From Verrucomicrobiota bacterium (GTDB lineage Bacteria > Verrucomicrobiota > Verrucomicrobiia > Limisphaerales > J093): a DNA stretch of 64,000 bases. The first letter of the stretch is position 1. Each line of letters begins with the position of its first letter. Made by a program: the position numbers and the translations under genes. The stretch covers positions 1-64,000 of the forward strand of contig JAKQDD010000030.1 in assembly GCA_029556615.1 (NCBI GenBank). The letters are read 5' to 3'. The notes beneath the pieces were generated by a model that was not told where the DNA came from, ran no database searches, and saw nothing but the letters and a program-made list of their open reading frames with translations. Below are positions 18,154 through 25,154 of this stretch, piece after piece.

Positions 18154-19700
18154 ACCCGGCGGAGATCGAATCCTTCCGGCCGATTGTAAGCCTGGATCCG
18201 GGCTGACAGCGTGTCGAAGCCGAGAAAGAAGCCGGTGGACGCCGCCGCCTTGCCGACGCACTCGAAGCGCAGCACGTGGGGCCCGGCCGCCAGGCGATGC
18301 GTCCCAATCCGATGCGGCGTCGGAGTGATGCTCGGATGATGGAGATCCAGCGTCGCCGCCTCCCGACCATCGACGCGAACACGGTACCGGCCGTAGTCCG
18401 GGGCGTGCAGCATCCGGACCGAGAGCGTGGCGTTGACCTCCTTCTCGAGGGTGAACGGGATCTCGACCCATCCCTTGTCATCCCCGGGGGTGAACCAGAG
18501 CTGCTGGTTGTCCGTAAGCCCGCCGATGTCCTGAACCTGCAGCGGATGCTCCGAGTGCCGGGCCTGGGGCACGGCTTTCCAGCCCACCAGCAGGGTCTCC
18601 TCCCGGAACGGCAGGCGCTCCGGGCCCGGCGGCAGGGCGGCCCAGGGGCGATGCGGCTCGATCTGGTACCAGAACGCCACCGAGGACATCAGGTCGTCGC
18701 GTTCGATGTAGCCGGTGACCTTGCCGTCGGGGAAGACTTGTCCGCCCTTGTGCTCGATCTCGACCCGCAGGGAACGGGTAAACGGCACGGGATCGACCAG
18801 GTGAAACCGGTAGGCCGTGCTGCGATCCCCGGCGCCGTAACCCTCCCAGAGCGGCGTCCCGTAAAAGAGGCCGTCCTGCTGGCGGAATCCCCAGGCGTCG
18901 CAAAAGTAGTCCTCGGTGCCCGTGCCCCGGAGCTGCGGCTCGGCGGCGCCATCGATCGTGAAGAAATCGTCGCCCTCGCCGTACCAGCCGGAGGACATGT
19001 GATAGACACTCTGGATGGTGCCGACGTAATGCCCGCGGCCGGCGAGGTCGGCGAGCAGGTAGTTGCGGCCCATCTGGCAGGGGTGCTCCTGCCGGTACAT
19101 CGCGTGGAAATAGGCGGAGTCGTCCGGCAACGCCGTGTGCTTCTGCCAGTCGACGTAGTAATAGAAGGCGTGGCACCGCTGGGTGCTCTCGTTGCTCACG
19201 GTCAGCCGCGCCGACTTGTGGAAGGGCATGGGCCAGTAACAGTTCCGGGCCCGGCCGTCCGACGTCACCCGGATCGGCAGCGACAGGAATGGCCGGTCCA
19301 CGCCATGGCCGATTCCGAAGAAATCGCCGATCGGCGCCTCGACACTCGGGTGGCTCTCCCCATCCCAGTAGACGCGCAGCGTGAGCAGCCTCGAGTAAAA
19401 CGGGGCGTCATGGGCGATGGTGAACCAGATGTGGGTGATCACCCCGGGCCCTTCGAGCTCCGCCAAGGTGAGCGTCCCCCCGGGCGGGATCGGCCGGGCG
19501 TCGCCGTTGCCGTCCTTCCAGTTGGGATCAGACGACGACGCGCGCCGCGCCTCGAACGGTTTGAGCTGGGCGAGCCCGGACAGTGGATTCCCCGTGAGCG
19601 ATTGGGCGTCGGCTCTCGGAAGAAGCGCTTCGCCGGACAGCAGCAGGGCGAGGGCAAGACCCGCCGAGGCTCGAGCGGTCGTGGGACGATGGTGTTGCAT
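18123..19700 (-). CDS. Secreted DUF2961 / GH172-family protein
   Basis: A 525-residue exported protein with a signal peptide ending near PRADAQS. It carries the DUF2961 signatures: ELEGPGVITHIWFTIAHD near the N-terminus, LRVYWDGESHPSVEAPIGDF followed by FGIGHG, the YYVDWQ segment, and GTGTEDYFCDAWGF with the conserved acidic residue. DUF2961 was assigned to glycoside hydrolase family GH172, whose characterised members act on fructofuranose- or arabinofuranose-containing glycans. The true substrate here is unknown. The C-terminal 120 residues form a further beta domain (VRMLHAPDYGRYRVRVDGRE). The ATG at 19700 is chosen because it places the signal peptide at the N-terminus. Confidence 0.88.
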   Translation of the reverse strand: MQHHRPTTARASAGLALALLLSGEALLPRADAQSLTGNPLSGLAQLKPFEARRASSSDPNWKDGNGDARPIPPGGTLTLAELEGPGVITHIWFTIAHDAPFYSRLLTLRVYWDGESHPSVEAPIGDFFGIGHGVDRPFLSLPIRVTSDGRARNCYWPMPFHKSARLTVSNESTQRCHAFYYYVDWQKHTALPDDSAYFHAMYRQEHPCQMGRNYLLADLAGRGHYVGTIQSVYHMSSGWYGEGDDFFTIDGAAEPQLRGTGTEDYFCDAWGFRQQDGLFYGTPLWEGYGAGDRSTAYRFHLVDPVPFTRSLRVEIEHKGGQVFPDGKVTGYIERDDLMSSVAFWYQIEPHRPWAALPPGPERLPFREETLLVGWKAVPQARHSEHPLQVQDIGGLTDNQQLWFTPGDDKGWVEIPFTLEKEVNATLSVRMLHAPDYGRYRVRVDGREAATLDLHHPSITPTPHRIGTHRLAAGPHVLRFECVGKAAASTGFFLGFDTLSARIQAYNRPEGFDLRRVQGALAPATE

Positions 19701-19772
19701 GGGCTGTTTATCCGCGGCCGCATGCGGGTTGACAACAGCATTTGTACATGTCGGGTGGCGCGGTCCGGTGCT

Positions 19773-19820
19773 GAGGCACGAAGAACGCGGAGAGGGGATC
19801 GGCTTGGGGTTCGTGGGGGG
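19773..19820. repeat. Direct repeat flanking the GxxExxY gene (distal copy)
   Basis: The stretch beginning GAGGCACGAAGAACGCGGAG and continuing through ATCGGCTTGGGGTT is repeated almost exactly at 20829-20874. The two copies bracket the GxxExxY gene in the same orientation. One extra G in the GGGG run is the main difference. The pattern could mark an insertion or a recombination unit around the gene. Confidence 0.75.
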
Positions 19821-19871
19821 CACTCAGCGTCCCTCGTCAGTTTGGGGCCGAGGGAGGCGCCGGCGCTCGAC

Positions 19872-20738
19872 TTACCATTGCGGTAGACGGTCGTTGAGCA
19901 GACGGCAGAGGCCGTCGCCCAGGGCGCACGTGTTGAAGTTCAGCAGCAGTCCCTGTGGCCATCCCCCGAGCCGAAGTTGACTCAGGAGATCCGCTTTGTG
20001 GACAGGCAGGAGTTCGGCTACCGCCTTGGGTGCTACCACGACGCACCCCGCGACCAGCAAGGGCACGTGCATCGCCTGCTGAAGCGCCTGTCCTCTGTAG
20101 ACCAGAGGAACTTGCACGCGTCGCTCGAACGAGAGCTTGCGAAGCGCGAGTTCGTGACACAGACACGATTCGTACGCCGAGGCCAGCAATCCGGGCCCGA
20201 GATGCCGCTGCACTTCCAGAGCCGCTGCTAGGACCGCATGAGACACCCGGTTGGTGTCGGCGTTGCCCTGCAATTCTGACCCGGTCTCTCGTACAGGATC
20301 CGGTTCTGCTTGCCTGCACCGTTGGCGACCCTGTCTTGTCAAGTCTGGCGGGTTCCCCTCCTCGAACCCGAGCACCAAGCGCCGGATTCCCCGCTTGAGA
20401 ACGGCGACGTGGAAATTCAAGAGCAGTCCGATGCGCCAGCCACCCAGTCTCAGGTAGGTGATCATCTGAGCTTCGTGAACCGGTGCGATCGTTTCGAGCG
20501 CCTTGACCTCCACGACGACTGTATTCTCAGCCAGGATGTCTAGGCGGTAACCGCAGTCGAGCTTCACGCCTTTGTACACGACGGGGAGAGCTTTCTGCGC
20601 GCGGAACGTCATGCCACGGAATTCGAGTTCCCGACAGAGAGCGCGTTCGTAAGCCGCCTCCGGTTTACCCGGACCCAACTCGCGGTGGACTTCAATGGCA
20701 CCGCCGATGATCGACTGGGTGACAGTGTTTGCCCTCAC
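19872..20738 (-). CDS. Tandem-duplicated GxxExxY protein
   Basis: Two GxxExxY domains lie in one 288-residue chain. The first (about residues 1-125) has the signature G24-K-P-E27-A-A-Y30 and a PD-(D/E)XK-like core, LDCGYRLDILAENTVVVEVK. The second (about 162-288) aligns along its whole length but reads GLLASAY where GxxExxY is expected and VVVAPKA where the EVK core should be. It therefore has lost both acidic residues and is probably catalytically dead. Single-domain members are usually 125-140 residues long; their function is not established, though a nuclease-like fold is suggested by the motif. Translation appears to start at GTG 20738. A perfect TATAAT on the minus strand at 20746-20751 lies unusually close to it. 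Direct repeats flank the gene. Confidence 0.85.
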   Translation of the reverse strand: MRANTVTQSIIGGAIEVHRELGPGKPEAAYERALCRELEFRGMTFRAQKALPVVYKGVKLDCGYRLDILAENTVVVEVKALETIAPVHEAQMITYLRLGGWRIGLLLNFHVAVLKRGIRRLVLGFEEGNPPDLTRQGRQRCRQAEPDPVRETGSELQGNADTNRVSHAVLAAALEVQRHLGPGLLASAYESCLCHELALRKLSFERRVQVPLVYRGQALQQAMHVPLLVAGCVVVAPKAVAELLPVHKADLLSQLRLGGWPQGLLLNFNTCALGDGLCRLLNDRLPQW

Positions 20739-20789
20739 ATTTGGTATTATACTGGTGAGGGGGACGAAACGCGAATCTCAGCGTCGCTT

Positions 20790-20844
20790 CGTGTCTCTGC
20801 GGTGGGATGAGTCGGGCGATCAACCGCGGAGGCACGAAGAACGC
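20790..20844. repeat. 55-bp direct repeat, unit 1
   Basis: Starts CGTGTCTCTGCGGTGGGATG and ends GGCACGAAGAACGC. It is identical to 20891-20945, with a 101-base period. The unit contains the short inverted pair CGTGTCTCTGCGGT and ACCGCGGAGGCACGA, so each copy can form an imperfect hairpin. Its last part belongs to the longer repeat shared with 19773-19820. Confidence 0.85.
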
Positions 20845-20890
20845 GGAGAGGGATCGGCTTGGGGTTAGTGGGGGAGTCCTCTGCGCTCCT

Positions 20891-20945
20891 CGTGTCTCTG
20901 CGGTGGGATGAGTCGGGCGATCAACCGCGGAGGCACGAAGAACGC
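20891..20945. repeat. 55-bp direct repeat, unit 2
   Basis: Exact second copy of 20790-20844. Together they fill most of the roughly 300-base spacer between the GxxExxY gene and the sigma-factor gene. Besides the repeats no gene or RNA was recognised in 20739-21039. Text of this kind (GTGTCTCTGCGGT...ACCGCGGAGGCACGAAG) looks like the degenerate spacers often seen next to GxxExxY genes. Confidence 0.85.
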
Positions 20946-21039
20946 TCTGTAACCTGGGGAGGCTTGCGGGCGTTAACAGAAACAACAACGGACTCTTGAC
21001 GTGACCTCGAGCATCCTGACACGGTGGGCCGGATAATCC

Positions 21040-21648
21040 ATGGCGGCCGAGATCTGCGAAGTTGTCACCGACGCCGACGTCGAGCGGGCGCGCCAGGGGG
21101 ACGCGGAGGCCGGGCGACGGCTGGTGGAAGGTCTCTACCCCGTGGTGCTCCGGATCGTCCGCGGCCATCGGCCGGTGCGGACGGGCGAGGCGGACCTGGC
21201 GCAAGAGGTCTTCCTCAAGATCTTCGCCCGGCTCGACCGCTATCAGCCCCGGGCGGGCGTGCCGTTCGTCCATTGGGTGTCGCGGGTGGCGGTCCGGACG
21301 TGCCTCGACCTGCTGCGGGCGGAACGGCGCCGGCCCGAACGGATGTGGTCGGACCTGACCGAGGAAGAGGCAACCTGGCTCGAGTACCTGCTTGCGGGAT
21401 CGGACGAAAACCCGGCCGGCTCTGCGGCGGCGGCGCGCGAGGTGGTCAGGCACTTGCTCGGACGACTGCCGCCCGCGGACAGTCTGGTGCTGACGCTCCT
21501 CGACCTCGAGGAACGGTCGGTCAAAGAGATCAGCGCCCTGACCGGCTGGAGCGTAACGTCGGTGAAGGTGCGGGCCTTTCGCGCCCGCCAGCGGTTGCGG
21601 CGGGTGGCGGAGCAGTACCGGAAGGAACAGCGTCATGAACACTTTTGA
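21040..21648 (+). CDS. ECF-type RNA polymerase sigma factor
   Basis: A 202-residue sigma-70 family factor with regions 2 and 4 only. Region 2 contains EADLAQEVFLKIFARLDRY and the promoter-melting helix VHWVSRVAVRTCLDLLRAE. Region 4 contains LPPADSLVLTLLDLEERSV and the helix-turn-helix ISALTGWSVTSVKVRAFRAR. It overlaps the next gene by 14 bases, and that product looks like a small membrane anti-sigma factor. A periplasmic sensor-like protein follows. This order is the logic of CnrH-CnrY-CnrX-type extracytoplasmic signalling. Confidence 0.9.
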   Translation: MAAEICEVVTDADVERARQGDAEAGRRLVEGLYPVVLRIVRGHRPVRTGEADLAQEVFLKIFARLDRYQPRAGVPFVHWVSRVAVRTCLDLLRAERRRPERMWSDLTEEEATWLEYLLAGSDENPAGSAAAAREVVRHLLGRLPPADSLVLTLLDLEERSVKEISALTGWSVTSVKVRAFRARQRLRRVAEQYRKEQRHEHF

Positions 21649-21925
21649 CCGGCGATGGCAGCGGCTGACCGCGGCGGCCCGGGAGGCGCCGTCGCTGTCC
21701 GAGGCGGCTCCTCACGGCTGGGCGGCGCGAGTGTGGGCGCGGGCCCAACCGGGGAGGGGCGCGGATGCCGGCGGCCTCTGGCTGCGCTGGGCCTTGCGCG
21801 CCCTGGGAGCGATGGCCTCCCTGCTGGTGATCGCCACGGTTCTCGACCGTGGGCTCGACCGGCACGATGCCACGCTGCGTCCGCCCCTCGAGAACGTGAT
21901 TGCGGGCATTTTCTGGAGTCTATGA
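21635..21925 (+). CDS. Small membrane protein, probable anti-sigma factor
   Basis: A 96-residue protein with a cytoplasmic N-terminal half, one transmembrane helix (LRALGAMASLLVIATVL) and a short outer tail. It overlaps the sigma gene by 14 bases and the next gene by an ATGA overlap, so all three are translationally coupled. No Zn-binding anti-sigma motif is present; assignment rests on position, size and topology, which match CnrY-like anti-sigma factors. The residues before the helix (ARVWARAQPGRG) are basic. Confidence 0.65.
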   Translation: MNTFDRRWQRLTAAAREAPSLSEAAPHGWAARVWARAQPGRGADAGGLWLRWALRALGAMASLLVIATVLDRGLDRHDATLRPPLENVIAGIFWSL

Positions 21926-22329
21926 AGGCGAGGGATCGCGCGAAAATCCTGGCGACGCTGGCCGGCCTCATGCTTGTGAGCGGGGCGTTCGGCGCCTTGT
22001 TGGGCGCCCGCTGGGAGCGCCGGGAGATGCGGCTCCAGTTCGACCCTGAGAACTGGAACGAGTACGCCATGCGGCTCATCGATCAGAAACTGCGGCTCTC
22101 TCCGGACCAGCGGGTCCGGGTGCGGGCCGCCATCGACCAGGCGGTGACCGAGATGAAGACTCTGCATCACGACACCGTACGCGAGACCGGGAATGTCGTG
22201 AACCGCATGCTGGGGGCCATCGACCGCGAGCTGACGCCCGAACAACGCAAGATCGCCGAAACCCTCGTCCCCCCGCCCGAGCAGGTCACGATCGACCTCC
22301 TCAAGGTCCGGGAGCGCCCGGCCCCCTGA
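21922..22329 (+). CDS. Periplasmic Spy/CnrX-like sensor protein
   Basis: A 135-residue protein with an N-terminal membrane anchor or signal (LATLAGLMLVSGAFGALLG) and a helical periplasmic part. LRLSPDQRVRVRAAIDQAV and ELTPEQRKIAETL are the helix-hairpin repeats typical of the Spy/CpxP/ZraP/CnrX 'metal resist' superfamily, in which LTPEQ motifs precede long helices. No His/Met-rich metal site is evident; His165-type clusters are lacking, and only HH at TLHHDTVRE stands out. Its start overlaps the upstream stop (ATGA). It likely senses periplasmic stress or metal and releases the sigma factor, by analogy only. Confidence 0.7.
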   Translation: MKARDRAKILATLAGLMLVSGAFGALLGARWERREMRLQFDPENWNEYAMRLIDQKLRLSPDQRVRVRAAIDQAVTEMKTLHHDTVRETGNVVNRMLGAIDRELTPEQRKIAETLVPPPEQVTIDLLKVRERPAP

Positions 22330-22380
22330 GGCCAGATTTACCCTTGGAAGTCCTGTAACCTCGAACCTCACTGCAGCGTT

Positions 22381-23028
22381 ATGTACAGCATGACACATAC
22401 CCTGAAATCCGTTCTGAACCCCACCCTCACCCTGTGCGCCCTGGCGGCGTTCCTGGCCACGCCAGCCTCGATGCAGGCGCAGGAGCGCCTGCCGCTCGAG
22501 CAGGCGCAGCGCTTCGCCAAGTTCATTCATCAGGACCCCAAGCTGCTCGAGGCGCTGCCCCTGAAAGTCGAAGCCGACGTGACCAAGCCGATGGCCATTC
22601 GGGACGAGGAGCACGGCGGCCTCTTGATCCCCGATGCCCGGTTGACGGTCGAGTCCCTGGCCAAGGTCGGGACCAATGCGGTGCCGGTCGGCGAGCTCTG
22701 GCTCCGCCTGCTCGGCGTGCGCAAGGACTACGATGTCGTTCCCGCCAGCCAATTGAACGTGATCAAGTTCACCACCGACAACGGCCAGGTGTCGGCCCCG
22801 GTCTACCCGCTCGCGGTGCGGCAGAAGTCCGGGGGCGGACTCGAGCTGCTCGTCTACGGCAAGGCCAAGGAGCCGCTGCTGAAGCTGCCGCTCAAGGCGA
22901 TCGACGCCAAGCAGGAGCTGCCCCTGGAGGCCGATGGCGAACGCGGCGGCGACGGCGCCACCGTGACCCTCAAGATCGCCGGGAAATACCAGGCCAGTTT
23001 CGAAGTGGGCGAATTGTGGATGGACTAG
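22381..23028 (+). CDS. Secreted protein of unknown function
   Basis: I do not recognise a family. The 215-residue product has a signal peptide ending at SMQAQ (around residue 33). The mature part is mixed alpha/beta with EQAQRFAKFIHQDPKLLEAL near the start and repeated beta stretches (LELLVYGKAKEPLLKLPLKA) near the end. It follows the sigma/anti-sigma/sensor triad by about 50 bases and could be a target of that factor. Two in-frame ATGs (22381 and 22390) are possible starts. Confidence 0.6.
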   Translation: MYSMTHTLKSVLNPTLTLCALAAFLATPASMQAQERLPLEQAQRFAKFIHQDPKLLEALPLKVEADVTKPMAIRDEEHGGLLIPDARLTVESLAKVGTNAVPVGELWLRLLGVRKDYDVVPASQLNVIKFTTDNGQVSAPVYPLAVRQKSGGGLELLVYGKAKEPLLKLPLKAIDAKQELPLEADGERGGDGATVTLKIAGKYQASFEVGELWMD

Positions 23029-23070
23029 CATGGCGCCGCCTCAGACCCGGCTCGAGCACAGACTCCCGAC

Positions 23071-24237
23071 ATGAACCGCCGTGAGTTCACCCGGGTCGCC
23101 TTCCTGACGGGCGGCGCGGCCGCGACTGCGGCCGCGCTGCCGGCACTCGCCGCCGAGGCGCCAGCCCGACGCATCCGCACCGGCGTCATTGGCTGCGGCA
23201 GCGTGTCGAACTCCTATCTCCCCTCGCTGACGAGCTGTTCGTTTGTCGAGGTGGTCAGCCTCTGTGACCTCAAGCCGGACCGTGCCCGGCGGCAGGCGGC
23301 GCGGTTCAAGGTGGCGCACCACTATCCCCACATCGACGCGATGCTGGCCGGCGAGCCGTTCGAGTTCCTCGTGGACCTCACGGACATGCAGCAGCACGAG
23401 GGGATCAACCGCCGTGCCCTCGAAGCGGGCAAGCACGTTTGGAGCGAGAAACCGATCGCCAACACGCTCGCGGCGGGCCAGGAGCTGCTCCGTCGGGCGC
23501 AGCAGAAGGGCCTGCGTCTCTGGGGTGCGCCGATCACGGTGCAGAGCCCCCAGTTCGCCTTCATGGCCAGGCAACTCGCCGCCGGCAAACTGGGCCGCGT
23601 GGCCGCCGCCCACGCGGATTACGGCCATGAAGGCCCCGATTGGTCGGCGTTCTTTTACGAGAAGCTTGGCGGCTCGATGCCGGATCTTGCGGTCTACAAC
23701 CTGACGTCACTCACCGGCCTGTTGGGCCCGGCGAAACACGTCACCGCCTTGTGCAGCATCGTCACGGCCGAGCGCACGGTCGGCGACAAGGGCCGCATCC
23801 GGGTGACCGAGGAGGACAACGCGATGGTGCTCCTCGACCACGGCCAGGGCGTCATCTCGCACATCCAATCCGGGTTCAACTACTTCAATCCGCACGGCCA
23901 CGACGGCAGTCAGGAGACACGCCACACCCTCACCCTCGTCGGTTCGACCGGCTTCATGGGGCTGGTGGGCTACGATTGGGCGCCGTTGGGGGTGGACCTG
24001 GCCACGAAGGACGCCCCGCGATTACAGCGCCATGCCACGGACGCCCAGGGCTACGTCTGGCAGCAGGGCGCCGCCCTGGCCGCCGAATGTCTGGCGACCG
24101 GCAAGGAGCTGCTCGTCACTCCCGAGCACGCGCTGCACGTGCTCGAGATCATCACCGCCGCCCGCGAATCCTCCGCCATGGGGCGCCGCATCGCCCTCGC
24201 CTCGACCTTCCGCTGGCCCGTCGTGGTTGGACCGTGA
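23071..24237 (+). CDS. Tat-exported Gfo/Idh/MocA family oxidoreductase
   Basis: A 388-residue NAD(P)-dependent dehydrogenase-like protein. The Tat signal MNRREFTRVAFLTGGAAATA shows export in folded form, so the cofactor would have to be loaded in the cytoplasm. A Rossmann motif GVIGCGSVSNSYLPS follows, then the conserved EKPIANT segment with the family's catalytic-region Lys. The C-terminal half is the usual alpha/beta substrate domain (GFNYFNPHGHDGS). Such exported members are abundant in Verrucomicrobiota and Planctomycetes and are usually linked to sugar or inositol catabolism; the substrate is not predictable here. Confidence 0.87.
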   Translation: MNRREFTRVAFLTGGAAATAAALPALAAEAPARRIRTGVIGCGSVSNSYLPSLTSCSFVEVVSLCDLKPDRARRQAARFKVAHHYPHIDAMLAGEPFEFLVDLTDMQQHEGINRRALEAGKHVWSEKPIANTLAAGQELLRRAQQKGLRLWGAPITVQSPQFAFMARQLAAGKLGRVAAAHADYGHEGPDWSAFFYEKLGGSMPDLAVYNLTSLTGLLGPAKHVTALCSIVTAERTVGDKGRIRVTEEDNAMVLLDHGQGVISHIQSGFNYFNPHGHDGSQETRHTLTLVGSTGFMGLVGYDWAPLGVDLATKDAPRLQRHATDAQGYVWQQGAALAAECLATGKELLVTPEHALHVLEIITAARESSAMGRRIALASTFRWPVVVGP

Positions 24238-24332
24238 CTCTGGGACTCGCGGCAATCCAGGTGCAGAACACGGGCCACACGACTCCGAGTGGCGGCTTCG
24301 GCCATGCTCACGCCAGAGCGGGCTTCAAGAAC

Positions 24333-25115
24333 TCAGGGGACTTTGACATCCCATAGCTCGAGAGAGGGATATGCGGTGTCAGCGCGGTTATTAAAGTACC
24401 AGTTACACGTGGGATCGCAACCATCCCAATCGACGGCAAACAGATCCCAGCCACCATTACCTGCAGCGAGATTACGCTCGAAGCGGGTCCCACAACTGCC
24501 CCCAACGGTGATTCCCGAACGGTTGCCGCAAGTTTCGTTGCCGGTCACCGTGCAATCGGGCGAGTTCCCCACCTCGATCCCGTTCCAACCGTTGTTGCAG
24601 GCCCGGTTGTGGTCCGCTGTGCACTCTGGGGACTGCGCCAAATAAATGCCGTCCCACGCGTTGTCCTCGCACACGTTGTGGTCGACGACGCAACCGGGTG
24701 AGAGCCACAGCCGGATGCCGTCTCCCCGGGAGGCCGTTACTCGGTTGTTATGGATATGAACACGGGTGTTGGCGCCGTTAAGCATGATCCCGGTCGGAGT
24801 GCCTTCTACCGTATTGTGACCGATCTCATAGTCTCTCGATCCGGACATGGTGATGCCCTCCGAGACACAGCCGTGTATCAGATTGCGGACGATGTGCCCG
24901 CCTTGTACTGGGAATCCAAGTCCTCCGTAAATACCCGACCAGAATCCGGAGATGTCGAAGCCTTCGACAAGAACGTCATCAGCCATGACCGCTATCCCCT
25001 TCTCGTAATCATCCGTGGGTCTGTCTGCTTTCACAAAAACTGAACCGAGTCTTCTTGTGTTTTGGGGAAGCAGATGCTCGTGGGTACAAGTCTGGCAGTC
25101 GGAGGTCAAGCGCAT
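24333..25115 (-). CDS. Right-handed beta-helix (NosD-like) protein, probably 5'-truncated
   Basis: The 260 codons encode parallel beta-helix rungs of about 22-24 residues: GIMLNGANTRVHIHNNRVTA, GIRLWLSPGCVVDHNVCED, GIYLAQSPECTADHNRACNN, GIEVGNSPDCTVTGNETCGN. Such folds occur in NosD and polysaccharide lyase-like secreted proteins. No signal peptide is present: the frame begins with a non-conserved, Cys/His-containing leader (MRLTSDCQTCTHEHLL), and rungs start abruptly near residue 40. I infer that the original 5' end is lost. It has no obvious functional link to the cyclase gene upstream on the same strand. Confidence 0.6.
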   Translation of the reverse strand: MRLTSDCQTCTHEHLLPQNTRRLGSVFVKADRPTDDYEKGIAVMADDVLVEGFDISGFWSGIYGGLGFPVQGGHIVRNLIHGCVSEGITMSGSRDYEIGHNTVEGTPTGIMLNGANTRVHIHNNRVTASRGDGIRLWLSPGCVVDHNVCEDNAWDGIYLAQSPECTADHNRACNNGWNGIEVGNSPDCTVTGNETCGNRSGITVGGSCGTRFERNLAAGNGGWDLFAVDWDGCDPTCNWYFNNRADTAYPSLELWDVKVP

Positions 25116-25154
25116 TCACAACACCGCCATGGGCTCATGGGCTCGAGCCCGCGC

